From positions 160,235-224,234 of the forward strand of contig NZ_CAJXTC010000004.1 in assembly GCF_913060805.1 (NCBI RefSeq): DNA of 64,000 nucleotides. The letters are read 5' to 3'. Made by a program: the position numbers and the translations under genes. The notes below the pieces were generated by a model. It was not told the DNA's origin, ran no database searches, and saw only the letters and a program-made list of their open reading frames with translations. Below, one piece after another: positions 34,350-43,436 of this stretch. Position 1 is the first letter of the stretch. Every line of letters starts with the position of its first letter. Origin of the DNA: an uncultured Draconibacterium sp. Its GTDB lineage: Bacteria > Bacteroidota > Bacteroidia > Bacteroidales > Prolixibacteraceae.

Positions 34350-35594
34350 ATGTTAAGACTAACAAAATTCAGTTTAGTTTTCCTGATATTTCTGGCTGGC
34401 AGCGTTTATGCACAAGACGAGCTGTTAACCATTGAACAGGCCGTAGAACAGGCTATCGGTAACAATGCCGAGCTCAACCAAATGCGGGCGCGTTTAGTTC
34501 AAAAGGAAAACGAGTGGCGAACCAACACGGGCGTTTCTGCCCCCGAAATCAGTTATTTTAAAGAAGGTATCAGCGATGATCCAACGGCGCCGTTTGCCGA
34601 AAAACGCGTGGCCATAACGCAGGAAGTGGATTTCCCCTTAACGTCGGTTTATCGTGTAAAAGCTTTAAAGCAGGAAGTGGAGGCACAACAAAATGTTATT
34701 GTTGCTAAAGAGAAGGAAATCAGTTCGCAGGTAAAAAGTAAGTACATCGAAGTGGTGTATGCGCTTTATCTGCAGCGCTCGCGCGAAAACCAGTTAAATC
34801 TTGCGCAAGACCTGTACAATGCAGTTTATTCGAAATTCGAGACAGGTTTGGGAAACGGCATCGATTTGACAAATGCCGAAATTCAGCTGGATGAAGCCCG
34901 AAATGATCTCGACCAGAGTGAGTGGATTTTGCACCAGGCACGCTACGGACTTTTTAACGTTATGGGATTGCCCGTTGAAGAGCAGAAATACAGTATTCAG
35001 TTTGCCGACACGCTTTATGCCACCGACATCGATATTTCGCAAATTCAGGCACTGGCGGTTCAGGAAGAGCAGCCGGCTTACCGCGCTTCGATGAACTTGC
35101 TGAACGCTTCCGATTATTTTCTGAAAGAAGCCAAAAGCAACATTCTTCCCGATGTTCGGTTTAGCCTCTACAAACAGGATTACGGAACCGGCTACGATTT
35201 TAACGGATTCGAGATTGGTTTGAGCATTCCTATCTGGTATCCGTTCGATCAGAAAGGAAAAATACAAATGGCCACCGCCCGAAAGGAGGAGCTGCTTTGG
35301 AACCAAAAGGAAATCCGCCTGAACATGAAAAAGGAAATTGAATATGCCTGGCACAATTATTCGGTGAGCCGGTCGATCGTAAACCGTTATCACGATTCGA
35401 TGCAGGAGCGTTCGTCGAAACTGCAGAGCATGTCGTTGCGAGCCTACCAACTGGGCGAAATCGACCTCCTTGAATTGTTGAACGCGCAACAGATCTATTT
35501 AAAAAGCGAGCAGCGTTATTTAACTGCCCTCCGCGATTATTATATGCAACTGGCTGCCCTCGAGCAGTACCTCAATCAGGAATTAATCTATTAG
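34350..35594 (+). CDS. TolC-family outer-membrane efflux channel
   Basis: A protein of 414 residues from the ATG at 34350, chosen because it gives a good signal peptide (MLRLTKFSLVFLIFLAGSVYAQ); an upstream ATG at 34326 adds 8 residues. It has the OEP helical-barrel pattern with two repeats (LTIEQAVEQAIGNNAELNQM in the first, and FSLYKQDYG with IPIWYPFDQKGKIQMA in the second). It forms the outer-membrane duct of the tripartite pump encoded by the next two genes (gaps 20 and 20 bp), like CzcC/CusC. Confidence 0.9.
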   Translation: MLRLTKFSLVFLIFLAGSVYAQDELLTIEQAVEQAIGNNAELNQMRARLVQKENEWRTNTGVSAPEISYFKEGISDDPTAPFAEKRVAITQEVDFPLTSVYRVKALKQEVEAQQNVIVAKEKEISSQVKSKYIEVVYALYLQRSRENQLNLAQDLYNAVYSKFETGLGNGIDLTNAEIQLDEARNDLDQSEWILHQARYGLFNVMGLPVEEQKYSIQFADTLYATDIDISQIQALAVQEEQPAYRASMNLLNASDYFLKEAKSNILPDVRFSLYKQDYGTGYDFNGFEIGLSIPIWYPFDQKGKIQMATARKEELLWNQKEIRLNMKKEIEYAWHNYSVSRSIVNRYHDSMQERSSKLQSMSLRAYQLGEIDLLELLNAQQIYLKSEQRYLTALRDYYMQLAALEQYLNQELIY

Positions 35595-35614
35595 CAATAC
35601 ACAAGTAAAACGAT

Positions 35615-36811
35615 ATGAACACCAAATTTATTCACCTCGGAATTGTAATGATCCTTTTCTCATTTGCAGCCTGTAACTCAGGAAATGAGCCGAAAGAAGA
35701 AAAAGTAGCGGTTGAAACCGATGTGCCGCCATCGTTAAAAGATGGTACCGACAAAGTGGTTGCAATCAAGTTGTCGGATAAAGAGCGCGACGAACTTTCG
35801 ATAAAAACGGAAGCGATAAAAAGCGAATTTGTCGATCATCAGATTTTGGCGCCGGGCGTTGTTTTTCCGTCGCCGGGGCATTCCAGCATTATCAGTACAC
35901 CAATTAACGGACAGGTTACTGCCATTAAAGTGTACGAAGGAAACCGGGTGAATAAAGGCCAGGAGTTGTTTCGAATTCAAAGCCTGGAATACGGGAACCT
36001 GGTTTCGGAATATTTGCAGGCTTATGCGCAGGAATCGTTTCAGAAAAGCCGGCTGGCGCGTTTAGAGCAGCTGGTTGAAGAACGCATTAGTTCCACCAGC
36101 GAGTTGGAGCAGGCAACAGCAGAATACCAGCGTGCTTCGGCATCGTTGAAATCGGCCTACGCGAAATTGCGGGCGGTTGGTGTTCCCGATTCGGAAATTG
36201 CCAAGTTTTCTGACTCCGGTAATTTTGAGCCAACACTAAAAATTGTTGCACCGATAGACGGTGTAATCGAGAAGAATTTTGTAGAACTGGGGCAGTCGGT
36301 AAATGCGCTGGAAAACCTCTCGCGCGTCCTCGATACGCACGAGGTGCTCATTCGCGGTTACGTTTCACCCGGCGATGCAGTGCTGGTGGAACCCGGGAAT
36401 TTGGTTGAAATTTCGAAACGTGAGCAGGAAGATGTTACCATAAAAGGAAAAATTACTTCGGTAAATCCCGGACTGGATGAAACCAGTCGCTCAGTGGTGG
36501 TAAATATTATTATTCCGTCGGAAGATGGCTGGCCCAAACCGGGCGAAAACCTCAGGTTGGCAATCACTTCCGAATCGCAAAAAGAAACTGTGGCCATTCA
36601 GTTGCAGGCGCTTACTTACGATGGCGATCAGCCCATTGTTTTTGTGAAAAAAGATGCGAATACTTTTGAACGCCGACCCATTGAAGTGGAGCAAATAAAA
36701 GGCGATTTTGTATTTGTTGCCTCGGGGCTTTCCGCCGGCGAAGAAGTGGCCGTTACAAAAGTGTTTAGCTTAAAAGCGCTGTCGCGTTTCGATATCATTT
36801 CTGAAGAATAA
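35615..36811 (+). CDS. RND efflux periplasmic adaptor (CzcB/CusB-like)
   Basis: A 398-residue membrane-fusion protein with a lipoprotein signal ending SFAAC (Cys20). Domains in order: a beta-barrel/lipoyl half (STPINGQVTAIKVYEGNRVNKGQELF), a helical hairpin (about 125-185), the second lipoyl half (KIVAPIDGVIEKNFVELGQSVN), a beta barrel, and the membrane-proximal domain. It links the inner-membrane pump to the TolC channel. No His-rich metal-binding N terminus is present, which distinguishes it from classic CzcB. Confidence 0.9.
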   Translation: MNTKFIHLGIVMILFSFAACNSGNEPKEEKVAVETDVPPSLKDGTDKVVAIKLSDKERDELSIKTEAIKSEFVDHQILAPGVVFPSPGHSSIISTPINGQVTAIKVYEGNRVNKGQELFRIQSLEYGNLVSEYLQAYAQESFQKSRLARLEQLVEERISSTSELEQATAEYQRASASLKSAYAKLRAVGVPDSEIAKFSDSGNFEPTLKIVAPIDGVIEKNFVELGQSVNALENLSRVLDTHEVLIRGYVSPGDAVLVEPGNLVEISKREQEDVTIKGKITSVNPGLDETSRSVVVNIIIPSEDGWPKPGENLRLAITSESQKETVAIQLQALTYDGDQPIVFVKKDANTFERRPIEVEQIKGDFVFVASGLSAGEEVAVTKVFSLKALSRFDIISEE

Positions 36812-36831
36812 AACCATAAAAAACTCGGCTG

Positions 36832-39800
36832 ATGCTTCAAAATATAATTTCATTTAGTGTTCGTCAAAAATACGTAGCCTTATCTCTGGTGATATTAATG
36901 GCTGTTGCCGGCTACTTTTCGTTGATAAACCTGCCCATTAACTCGCAGCCGGATGTAACGCCGGTGCAGGTTTTAGTAATTACAAAGGCCGGTCGTTATT
37001 CTCCTTTCGACGTAGAAAAGCTGGTAAGTTACCCGATAGAAACGGCCATGAACGGTTTGCCCGATGTGGCTGAAGTTCGCTCCATTTCGCAATTCGGACT
37101 GTCGGCGGTTACCGTTGAATTTGATGAGGGAACAGATATTTATTTTGCCCGGCAGATTGTTAGTCAAAGGCTGCAATCCATAGTCGATGAGTTGCCGCCG
37201 GGTGTTTCAAGCCCTTCGCTGGGACCCATTTCAACAGCACTTGGCGAGATTTATCAGTATGTGGTTAAAGGTGAAAATTATTCGCTGTCGGAACTGCGCG
37301 AAATTCAGGACTGGTTAATCGCTCCGCAATTAAAAATTGTAAGGGGGGTAACGGAGATCAATTCCTTTGGCGGATTTGTAAAACAGTACAACGTTATCAT
37401 TCAGCCGGGTTTGCTGCGCACCTACAGCATCGGTATTTCAGAAGTGATGGATGCCATTGCACAAAACAACAGTGTGTCGGGCGGAAATTACATTCAGCAC
37501 AACGGCGAGCAGTACATTATTCGCGGTGTGGGGCAAATTACCAGCATGGATGATGTGCGGAATATCATCGTAAAAAATATTGATAACAAGCCCATTTTTA
37601 TAAAAGATATTGCCAGTGTTGTTGAAGGAAAGCAGATCAGGCAGGGTGGTGTTACCAAAGACGGAAAAGGCGAGGTGATTACCGGAATTGTGATGATGTT
37701 GCGTGGCGGAAACGGCCGTGAAGTTATTTCGGAGATTGAAGATAAAATTGAAGAAATTAACCGCAGTCTGCCGGAAGGTGTTAGCGTAGAGAAATTCTAC
37801 GATCAGTCGGACCTGATTAAAAGAACAACCTCTACCATTTCTACCAACTTGTTGGAAGGTGGTTTTTTGGTTATCGTTGTTTTACTGCTGTTGCTTGGCG
37901 AGATTTCCGGAGCACTGATTGTTGCCATGGTAATTCCGTTTTCGATGTTGTTTGCCTTTATCGGAATGCGCGAATTCGGACTGGCAGCCAACCTGATGAG
38001 TTTGGGAGCTATCGACTTCGGAATGGTGGTTGACGGTTCGGTGGTTATGGTGGAAAACATTGTTCACGACCTGCAAAAGAACAAGAAAGAGTCGAAAGAT
38101 GAAGTGATTCGAAAAGCAGCCAATCATGTGGTGCGGCCCATCTTTTTCGGTGTACTCATTATTCTGATGGTTTATGTTCCGATCATGACTTTCAGTGGAA
38201 TGGAAGGTATTTTGTTCCGCCCGATGGCGATTACCGTGGCAGCAGCAGTATTTGGATCGTTGTTGCTGGCGTTGATTTTTGTTCCTGCCATGTCGGCCGT
38301 TGTATTTCGAAAAAAGGTAAAAGTACGCCGAAACTACCTGATCCAATGGATGCGGCCGCGCTATCAAAAAGGGCTGGAAAAGAACATGAACAAGCTTTGG
38401 TTTGTGGGTTCTTCTGCACTGGCCATCTTCGTCGTATCGATATTTTTAATGACACGATTGGGAACTGAGTTTTTGCCGGAACTGGATGAGGGATCGATTT
38501 TGATAGAACAGGTGCGCATGCCATCGGTAACGTTGGAAGAATCGATGGAAAATGCCGATTGGCTGGCCGGCAAGATCATGGAAAATATTCCTGAAGTGGA
38601 AACAGTGGTCCCCAAAACCGGTCGCTCCGATCTGGCTAACGACTGGATGGGGGTTCACCAAACCGATGTGTGGGTGGTACTGAAACCCATTGAAGAATGG
38701 CCGAAAGGTGTAACAAAAGAAGACATCATCAGCCGGATTGAACCGTATTTGCAAACTGAACCCGGTTTGGCGTATAATTTCACGCAGCCAATTGCTATGC
38801 GCGTTGACGAGTTAACAAGCGGCGTAAAATCCGACCTGGCAGTAAAAATTTATGGCGAAGATTTGGATGTGCTTGATCAAGTTGGTGAGAATATTTCCGC
38901 CTTGCTTTCCGGCTTCCCGGGTACTGACAATTATTACGTGGAGCAGTCGGCAGGGCAGCCTTACTTAACGGTAAATATTGATCGTGAGGCGGTGGCTTCG
39001 TTTGGCTTAAATGTGGATGATGTGCAAAAAGTAGTTGAGGCCGGTATTGGCGGGCAGGAAGCCGGGCAATTGTACCAAGGACAACGACATTTCGGAATCG
39101 TAGTGCGTTATCCTGAAAATATTCGCGACCAGTTGCCAAAAATTGCAGAAGCTCCGGTGCATCTTCCGGGCGGCGGTTATATTCCGTTAAAACGGGTGGC
39201 AAATATCGAATTACAGGAAGGTCCGCGCGAAATTCAGCGGGAAAATGGCTGGCGACGATTAATTGTTGGAATCAACATTAAAGACATAGACCTGGGAACC
39301 TACGTTTCGCAGCTGCAGGAACAGATTGATAAAAGTGCCAGTATCCCGTCAGGCTATTTTATCGATTACGGCGGAACTTTCGAAAATCAGCGTCGGGCCA
39401 TGCGTCATTTAATGCTGGTGGTTCCGCTTTCCATTTTTATCATTATCGGATTAATGTACCTTAACTTCGGGAAAATGCGCTATGCGATACTGATTTTGCT
39501 GAACCTGCCATTTGCCTTGTCGGGGGGAGTTTTCCTGCTATGGCTCCGGGGAATGTATCTGTCGGTAACGGCAAGTATAGGATTTGTAGCCTTGTTCGGG
39601 GTTGCGGTGCTTAATGGTATAGTGCTGGTCGATCATATAAACATGCTGAGGAAAGAGAAAAAAGGCGACCTCAAAAAGCTGGTCATCGAAGGATCGGTAG
39701 ATCGTTTGCGCCCGGTATTAATGACGGCTTTGGTAGCGAGTTTGGGTTTTATTCCAATGGCGTTTAATACCGGTCCTGGTTCCGAGGTGCAACGCCCGCT

Positions 39801-39912
39801 GGCAACAGTGGTAATCGGTGGTTTGGTAACTTCAACATTCTTAACGCTTTTGGTATTGCCGATTGCGTATTATTGGATTGAACGTAAAAAGACTCCGGCA
39901 AAAGAAGTGTAG
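36832..39912 (+). CDS. RND efflux pump of the heavy-metal (HME, CzcA/CusA) type
   Basis: A 1026-residue proton-driven inner-membrane transporter with the standard 12 helices and two large periplasmic loops. The helix-4 motif SLGAIDFGMVVDGSVVMVEN carries the Asp residues and the DFG..VDG pattern that marks HME pumps, unlike the DDAIVVVEN motif of drug pumps. The second half has GVAVLNGIVLVDHI near helix 10. It should expel a metal cation or related compound from the periplasm. The metal cannot be read from the sequence. Two neighbouring genes encode the other pump parts, and a candidate ECF promoter lies before the operon. Confidence 0.9.
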   Translation: MLQNIISFSVRQKYVALSLVILMAVAGYFSLINLPINSQPDVTPVQVLVITKAGRYSPFDVEKLVSYPIETAMNGLPDVAEVRSISQFGLSAVTVEFDEGTDIYFARQIVSQRLQSIVDELPPGVSSPSLGPISTALGEIYQYVVKGENYSLSELREIQDWLIAPQLKIVRGVTEINSFGGFVKQYNVIIQPGLLRTYSIGISEVMDAIAQNNSVSGGNYIQHNGEQYIIRGVGQITSMDDVRNIIVKNIDNKPIFIKDIASVVEGKQIRQGGVTKDGKGEVITGIVMMLRGGNGREVISEIEDKIEEINRSLPEGVSVEKFYDQSDLIKRTTSTISTNLLEGGFLVIVVLLLLLGEISGALIVAMVIPFSMLFAFIGMREFGLAANLMSLGAIDFGMVVDGSVVMVENIVHDLQKNKKESKDEVIRKAANHVVRPIFFGVLIILMVYVPIMTFSGMEGILFRPMAITVAAAVFGSLLLALIFVPAMSAVVFRKKVKVRRNYLIQWMRPRYQKGLEKNMNKLWFVGSSALAIFVVSIFLMTRLGTEFLPELDEGSILIEQVRMPSVTLEESMENADWLAGKIMENIPEVETVVPKTGRSDLANDWMGVHQTDVWVVLKPIEEWPKGVTKEDIISRIEPYLQTEPGLAYNFTQPIAMRVDELTSGVKSDLAVKIYGEDLDVLDQVGENISALLSGFPGTDNYYVEQSAGQPYLTVNIDREAVASFGLNVDDVQKVVEAGIGGQEAGQLYQGQRHFGIVVRYPENIRDQLPKIAEAPVHLPGGGYIPLKRVANIELQEGPREIQRENGWRRLIVGINIKDIDLGTYVSQLQEQIDKSASIPSGYFIDYGGTFENQRRAMRHLMLVVPLSIFIIIGLMYLNFGKMRYAILILLNLPFALSGGVFLLWLRGMYLSVTASIGFVALFGVAVLNGIVLVDHINMLRKEKKGDLKKLVIEGSVDRLRPVLMTALVASLGFIPMAFNTGPGSEVQRPLATVVIGGLVTSTFLTLLVLPIAYYWIERKKTPAKEV

Positions 39913-39924
39913 CAGACATTGAGC

Positions 39925-39957
39925 AGTGATAGTCTCACTCAAAGTGAGGCTATCACT
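39925..39957 (+). terminator. Strong hairpin after the RND operon
   Basis: AGTGATAGTCTCACT (39925-39939) and AGTGAGGCTATCACT (39943-39957) form a 15-bp stem with one G-U pair and a 3-nt CAA loop. No clear T run follows, so it may act together with the next hairpin. Confidence 0.55.
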
Positions 39958-39964
39958 ATTCTGA

Positions 39965-40009
39965 AAAGTCCGGGGCTGTATTTAAGTAATTTCTACTGCC
40001 CCGGACTTT
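39965..40009. terminator. Second hairpin between convergent genes
   Basis: AAAGTCCGGGGC (39965-39976) and GCCCCGGACTTT (39998-40009) form a perfect 12-bp stem. It lies between the RND operon and the convergent secreted-protein genes and could stop transcription in both directions. Confidence 0.55.
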
Positions 40010-40064
40010 ATTCAATTGAGAAGGCACAAATTACAAATTTGCGCCAGAATGAGTTGTTTTAAAC

Positions 40065-40610
40065 TTAACTTACCCATAATTCTACAAACGCAATTTCTTT
40101 CCACGAGTCTTCAATTTTTTTATAGATTCTGATGAAAGAACTGGCATTCTCCATTCCTCCTATATATTCTTCTACTATAATCGAATAAGACAAATCTTCA
40201 TTAAACACAGGTTGTGATATTTTATATTTTGAGTGTTCTGAGTAATCTATCCTTTTATTCTTTCTGATTAATCGAATGCCCTTAATATATTTCTTTTTCC
40301 AGCGCTTAATTTTTTTTTCTACAGCAATAGTCTTCATAAACTCCAAATCCTCAACAGACAACTCAAGATGTATTGGTTCAAAAAACTTGTCCACGCCTGA
40401 ATTATTGTTGTTTAAATAGTTAACTTCAAGGTATTTCTCCCAGTTCACAGGTAGAACTTCTTTGCTGAGATAAGAATTCGGATCTTTATTTGAAATTACT
40501 TCATTTATAAGTTCGTATGCCGATTCATTATAGCTTTTATTCTGAGAATGAGCGAGTCCGGAAGAAATAAAAAAGATAATACTAATTGCAATCACAACCT
40601 TTTGCATCAT
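40065..40610 (-). CDS. Secreted protein of unknown function (paralogue A)
   Basis: A 181-residue exported protein (signal to AHSQ). No known domain is recognised. Its C-terminal half has the pattern SQPVFNEDLSYSIIVEEYIGG followed by IYKKIEDSWKEIAFVELWVS. The same pattern occurs in the adjacent gene, so the two are paralogues. Base composition is clearly more AT-rich than the surrounding operons, a sign of accessory DNA. The ATG is confirmed by a leader sequence shared with the neighbour: TAAATGAAAAATTA lies at the same distance from both start codons. Confidence 0.7.
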   Translation of the reverse strand: MMQKVVIAISIIFFISSGLAHSQNKSYNESAYELINEVISNKDPNSYLSKEVLPVNWEKYLEVNYLNNNNSGVDKFFEPIHLELSVEDLEFMKTIAVEKKIKRWKKKYIKGIRLIRKNKRIDYSEHSKYKISQPVFNEDLSYSIIVEEYIGGMENASSFIRIYKKIEDSWKEIAFVELWVS

Positions 40611-40650
40611 AGTTTCCTAATTTTTCATTTAATAAACTGTTCTTGATTAT

Positions 40651-41289
40651 TCAGTCATAAAGTGCTATCCATCGTTCATAAAAACACTTAATCTCCCATT
40701 GGTTACTATCCTTATGAAAAATAATAATGTCACCACCTTGTGCTCTTGAACAATATGAATTCACAAAAATCATAGCAACAGTTTTATCTTTTGAAAACAC
40801 TGGCAATGAAAATTCATAAACACATTTTACTTTGTCTGCAAATCTTTTATTTTTTAATAATTTATGTGATATCTTCTCAATGTCCTTATTGGTCCTTAAC
40901 AATGAAATATTTTCAAGGAGTTTATTATTATCCCAGCCTTTGGATTCTAAATTCTTAAGTTGTTTTTTCATAACGTTTAGATTCTCTGTGTCCAGAATAT
41001 CGTCAATGGGAAAACGCTGATAATATTCCTTTGGATTCTCTACATCAAATTTGCGCTTTTCATTATTTCTCAATGCTTTCATTGAAATTTGCTCTGTATT
41101 AATATTCGTCAATGATTGTTCATAAACCCAGTAATGTGACATGGAATCTATTTTCATTTTATTAAGAAAATAGTGATTTATAAAAAACTCAGAATTAGGC
41201 ATTCCTTGTGAATAAGAACTAAGATTTAACAAACAAAAGATTAAGAATAGTAACATCTTAGTCCCTACATTTTCTGCCTTCTGCTGCAT
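40651..41289 (-). CDS. Secreted protein of unknown function (paralogue B)
   Basis: A 212-residue exported protein. The start at 41289 adds 11 residues before the hydrophobic signal (MLLFLIFCLLNLSSYSQ), and an inner ATG at 41256 is the alternative. I prefer 41289 because the upstream sequence TAAATGAAAAATTA aligns with that of paralogue A relative to this ATG. The C-terminal pattern EFSLPVFSKDKTVAMIFVNSY, then GGDIIIFHKDSNQWEIKCFYERW, is the paralogue signature. AT-rich like its neighbour. It is 40 bp upstream of paralogue A on the same strand, probably by tandem duplication. Confidence 0.7.
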   Translation of the reverse strand: MQQKAENVGTKMLLFLIFCLLNLSSYSQGMPNSEFFINHYFLNKMKIDSMSHYWVYEQSLTNINTEQISMKALRNNEKRKFDVENPKEYYQRFPIDDILDTENLNVMKKQLKNLESKGWDNNKLLENISLLRTNKDIEKISHKLLKNKRFADKVKCVYEFSLPVFSKDKTVAMIFVNSYCSRAQGGDIIIFHKDSNQWEIKCFYERWIALYD

Positions 41290-41451
41290 AATTATTTAAT
41301 TTTTCATTTAGTACTCTTCGTAAAATTTCGGATTTATTTGGAAGTGTATCAAAATCGGGAACACCAACTAAAATAGATACTTATATTGTTAATTACAATA
41401 GAAATTTTAAATGGGCGGTAATTTAAAGTATTTATAAATATCGAAACTCCC

Positions 41452-41481
41452 GCGCAAGTTTTCCCTAGCTTCGGTGTCATA
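41452..41481 (+). promoter_or_regulatory. ECF-type promoter motif before the DUF4405/sigma genes
   Basis: GCGCAAGTTTT (41452-41462), an 11-bp spacer and GTGTCATA (41474-41481). The same two blocks with the same spacer recur at 42954-42983, and a close variant occurs at 34193-34222. The layout fits an ECF sigma promoter, probably autoregulated. Confidence 0.7.
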
Positions 41482-41517
41482 CCTTAAAATTTAAACAAAA
41501 ACATAAATTTTAAATAA

Positions 41518-42333
41518 ATGAAAACGAAGTTTAGCTGGCGCGCCTTTATAAGTTTTGGATTAACCTGGGGAATTTTAGTGATCCTGGTTTCGGGTTTAAT
41601 TTTGTATGTATCTCCTCCCGGACGTTACGCCCACTGGGTAAACTGGGAACTGGCAGGTTTATCAAAAGAAGGCTGGCAGGCTGTTCATACCATCTTTTCA
41701 CTGGCGTTTATCATACTTTCCATTTTTCACCTGTTTGCGGTGAACTGGAAATCTTTTGTATCCTATCTAAAATCGAAAACCACAAAAGGATTTAATAAAA
41801 AGAAGGAACTCATTTTTTCAATTGTAGTGGTGCTGGTGTTCTTTTTCGGTACCGTATTTTCCATTCCGCCATTTCAAACTGTTATGGATTTAGGCGAAAG
41901 TGCAACTAACTCGTGGGAGAAAACCGAAGAGCGGGCACCTGTTCCTCATGCCGAGTTGTTAACGCTTTCTGAGCTGGCTCACCAGTTAGATATGGAATCG
42001 GTTGACGAAATAACCCGAAAACTGGACAGTCATAAAATTGCCTATGAGGATATTCATAGCCAAAGCCTGCAACAAATAGCCGAAGCAAATAATTCAACTC
42101 CTCTGGAGATTTACGAGATCATTGTAAAACAGCCGGCCAATCAAGGTCAGGGAATGGGCGTTGGAAGAAAAACCATTGAGGATTTTTCCAAAGAGCTGAA
42201 CAAGAGTACTGATGAATTGATTCAAATTCTGGAAAAGAACAACATCGTGGCGAAACCGACAGAAACCTTGCGCACCATTGGGGAGAATAATGATCTTACA
42301 CCGCGCGATGTTTACAAAATCCTTTCTGAATAA
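41518..42333 (+). CDS. DUF4405-like membrane protein with two helical repeats
   Basis: A 271-residue protein. Three membrane segments (about 11-31, 53-75, 98-117) carry His57 and His71, with His39 in the first loop, which may bind heme as in cytochrome b561-like DUF4405 proteins. The soluble C-terminal half holds two related helical units of about 54 residues (149-202 and 219-271), both ending in a SLQQIAEANNSTPLEIYEI-type segment (second copy TLRTIGENNDLTPRDVYKI). It is the first gene of the ECF cluster, 38 bp before the sigma gene, and follows the ECF promoter motif. Confidence 0.72.
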   Translation: MKTKFSWRAFISFGLTWGILVILVSGLILYVSPPGRYAHWVNWELAGLSKEGWQAVHTIFSLAFIILSIFHLFAVNWKSFVSYLKSKTTKGFNKKKELIFSIVVVLVFFFGTVFSIPPFQTVMDLGESATNSWEKTEERAPVPHAELLTLSELAHQLDMESVDEITRKLDSHKIAYEDIHSQSLQQIAEANNSTPLEIYEIIVKQPANQGQGMGVGRKTIEDFSKELNKSTDELIQILEKNNIVAKPTETLRTIGENNDLTPRDVYKILSE

Positions 42334-42371
42334 TTACCAGTACCTTTAAAAGTGGTATTTTTCTAAGCAGA

Positions 42372-42953
42372 ATGTCCGACACCGATATCATAGAACAACT
42401 AAAACAGGGGAGCGAACTGGCTTTCAAAAAACTGGTCGACACACATCAGAAACTGGTGGTGAATACCTGCTATGGTTTGGTGCAGAACAGGGAAGATGCC
42501 GAAGATATTGCGCAGGATGTTTTTGTGGAGGTGTACCGGAACATTGATAAATTCAGGGCCGATGCAAAACTTTCAACCTGGTTGTACCGTATTGCGGTTA
42601 ACCGTTCGTTGAACCATATTCGCGATAATAAAAAGCACAAATGGTTTCATTCGTTCGAAGATGAGGTGGCAGCCAAAAACAAGGCGGTGATGCAGGTAAG
42701 CACGGCGAATTCTGACGAGCCGGAATACGACTTCGAGAACAAACAACGGGCAATTATTTTAAAGGAGGCGATTAACAGTTTGCCGCAGAATCAGAAAGTG
42801 GCTTTTACTTTAAGCAAATACGAAGAACTGTCGTACGAGGAAATTGCACAGGTGATGGACCTTTCGGTTTCGTCGGTTGAGTCGCTTTTGTTCCGGGCAA
42901 AAAAGGGCCTGCAGAAAAAATTATACAAGTGCTACAAAAAAAAGTGCATGTAG
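42372..42953 (+). CDS. ECF-type RNA polymerase sigma factor
   Basis: A 193-residue sigma-70 family factor of the ECF group. Region 2 reads LVDTHQKLVVNTCYGLVQNR, EDAEDIAQDVFVEVYRNIDKF and STWLYRIAVNRSLNHIR. Region 4 has the helix-turn-helix LSYEEIAQVMDLSVSSVESLLFRAKKGLQ. The stop codon (42951-42953) is immediately followed by a second copy of the ECF promoter motif that drives the anti-sigma gene. The cluster therefore appears to regulate itself. The target stress is probably envelope or metal stress, judging by its neighbours. Confidence 0.94.
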   Translation: MSDTDIIEQLKQGSELAFKKLVDTHQKLVVNTCYGLVQNREDAEDIAQDVFVEVYRNIDKFRADAKLSTWLYRIAVNRSLNHIRDNKKHKWFHSFEDEVAAKNKAVMQVSTANSDEPEYDFENKQRAIILKEAINSLPQNQKVAFTLSKYEELSYEEIAQVMDLSVSSVESLLFRAKKGLQKKLYKCYKKKCM

Positions 42954-42983
42954 GCGCAAGTTTTTAAGAATGAACGTGTCATA
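42954..42983 (+). promoter_or_regulatory. Second ECF-type promoter motif, before the anti-sigma gene
   Basis: GCGCAAGTTTT (42954-42964), 11 bp, GTGTCATA (42976-42983). It is identical to the first copy in both blocks and starts directly after the sigma stop codon. The anti-sigma ATG is 19 bp downstream. Confidence 0.7.
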
Positions 42984-43001
42984 TTAATAACTGCTAAAAA
43001 G

Positions 43002-43433
43002 ATGAAGTGTAATAAAGTACATAACAAGTTGATTTTCTTCCTTGAGAAGGAGCTGTCGGTTTCAGAAATGGAACAGGTTCAGAAACACCTGAATGAGTGT
43101 TCGGAGTGTGCTCTTTTTGCAGCGGAAATGAAAAATACACTCCGAATTTTGGATAGCGATAAAGTAACAGATGAAAATCCATTCTTCTTTACCCGTGTAA
43201 AAGCGCGACTTGAAAAACAGTCACAAGAAGAGCCTGTTGCGCGTCCGGTTTTGATTCGGATCCTGCAGCCGGTGGCATTTTCAATAATCTTGTTACTGGG
43301 TATTTATGGCGGTTTTAAATTAGGTCAAACGCCTAAGGTAGCAATTACCGACAGTAGTTTAAGCGAGCAGGAAATGGTTCCTTATTGGAATGAATTGCAA
43401 GATGAGCCAATCGAATCATTTTTAATGGAGTAA
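43002..43433 (+). CDS. Zinc-type (ZAS) anti-sigma factor
   Basis: A 143-residue membrane-bound anti-sigma factor. The cytoplasmic N terminus has the ZAS/zf-HC2 pattern MKCNKVHNKLIFFLEKELSVSE followed by HLNECSEC, which binds zinc and the ECF sigma. A single membrane helix lies near 88-107 (ILQPVAFSIILLLGIYGGFKLG). The C-terminal periplasmic tail is short (about 35 residues). It should hold the sigma inactive until an envelope signal releases it. The next gene starts 3 bp after its stop codon, indicating translational coupling. Confidence 0.88.
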   Translation: MKCNKVHNKLIFFLEKELSVSEMEQVQKHLNECSECALFAAEMKNTLRILDSDKVTDENPFFFTRVKARLEKQSQEEPVARPVLIRILQPVAFSIILLLGIYGGFKLGQTPKVAITDSSLSEQEMVPYWNELQDEPIESFLME

Positions 43434-43436
43434 CAA

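Noticed and set aside
34794..35489. Long antisense frame inside the TolC-like gene
   Set aside because: It is opposite a clear family protein and has no protein features of its own.
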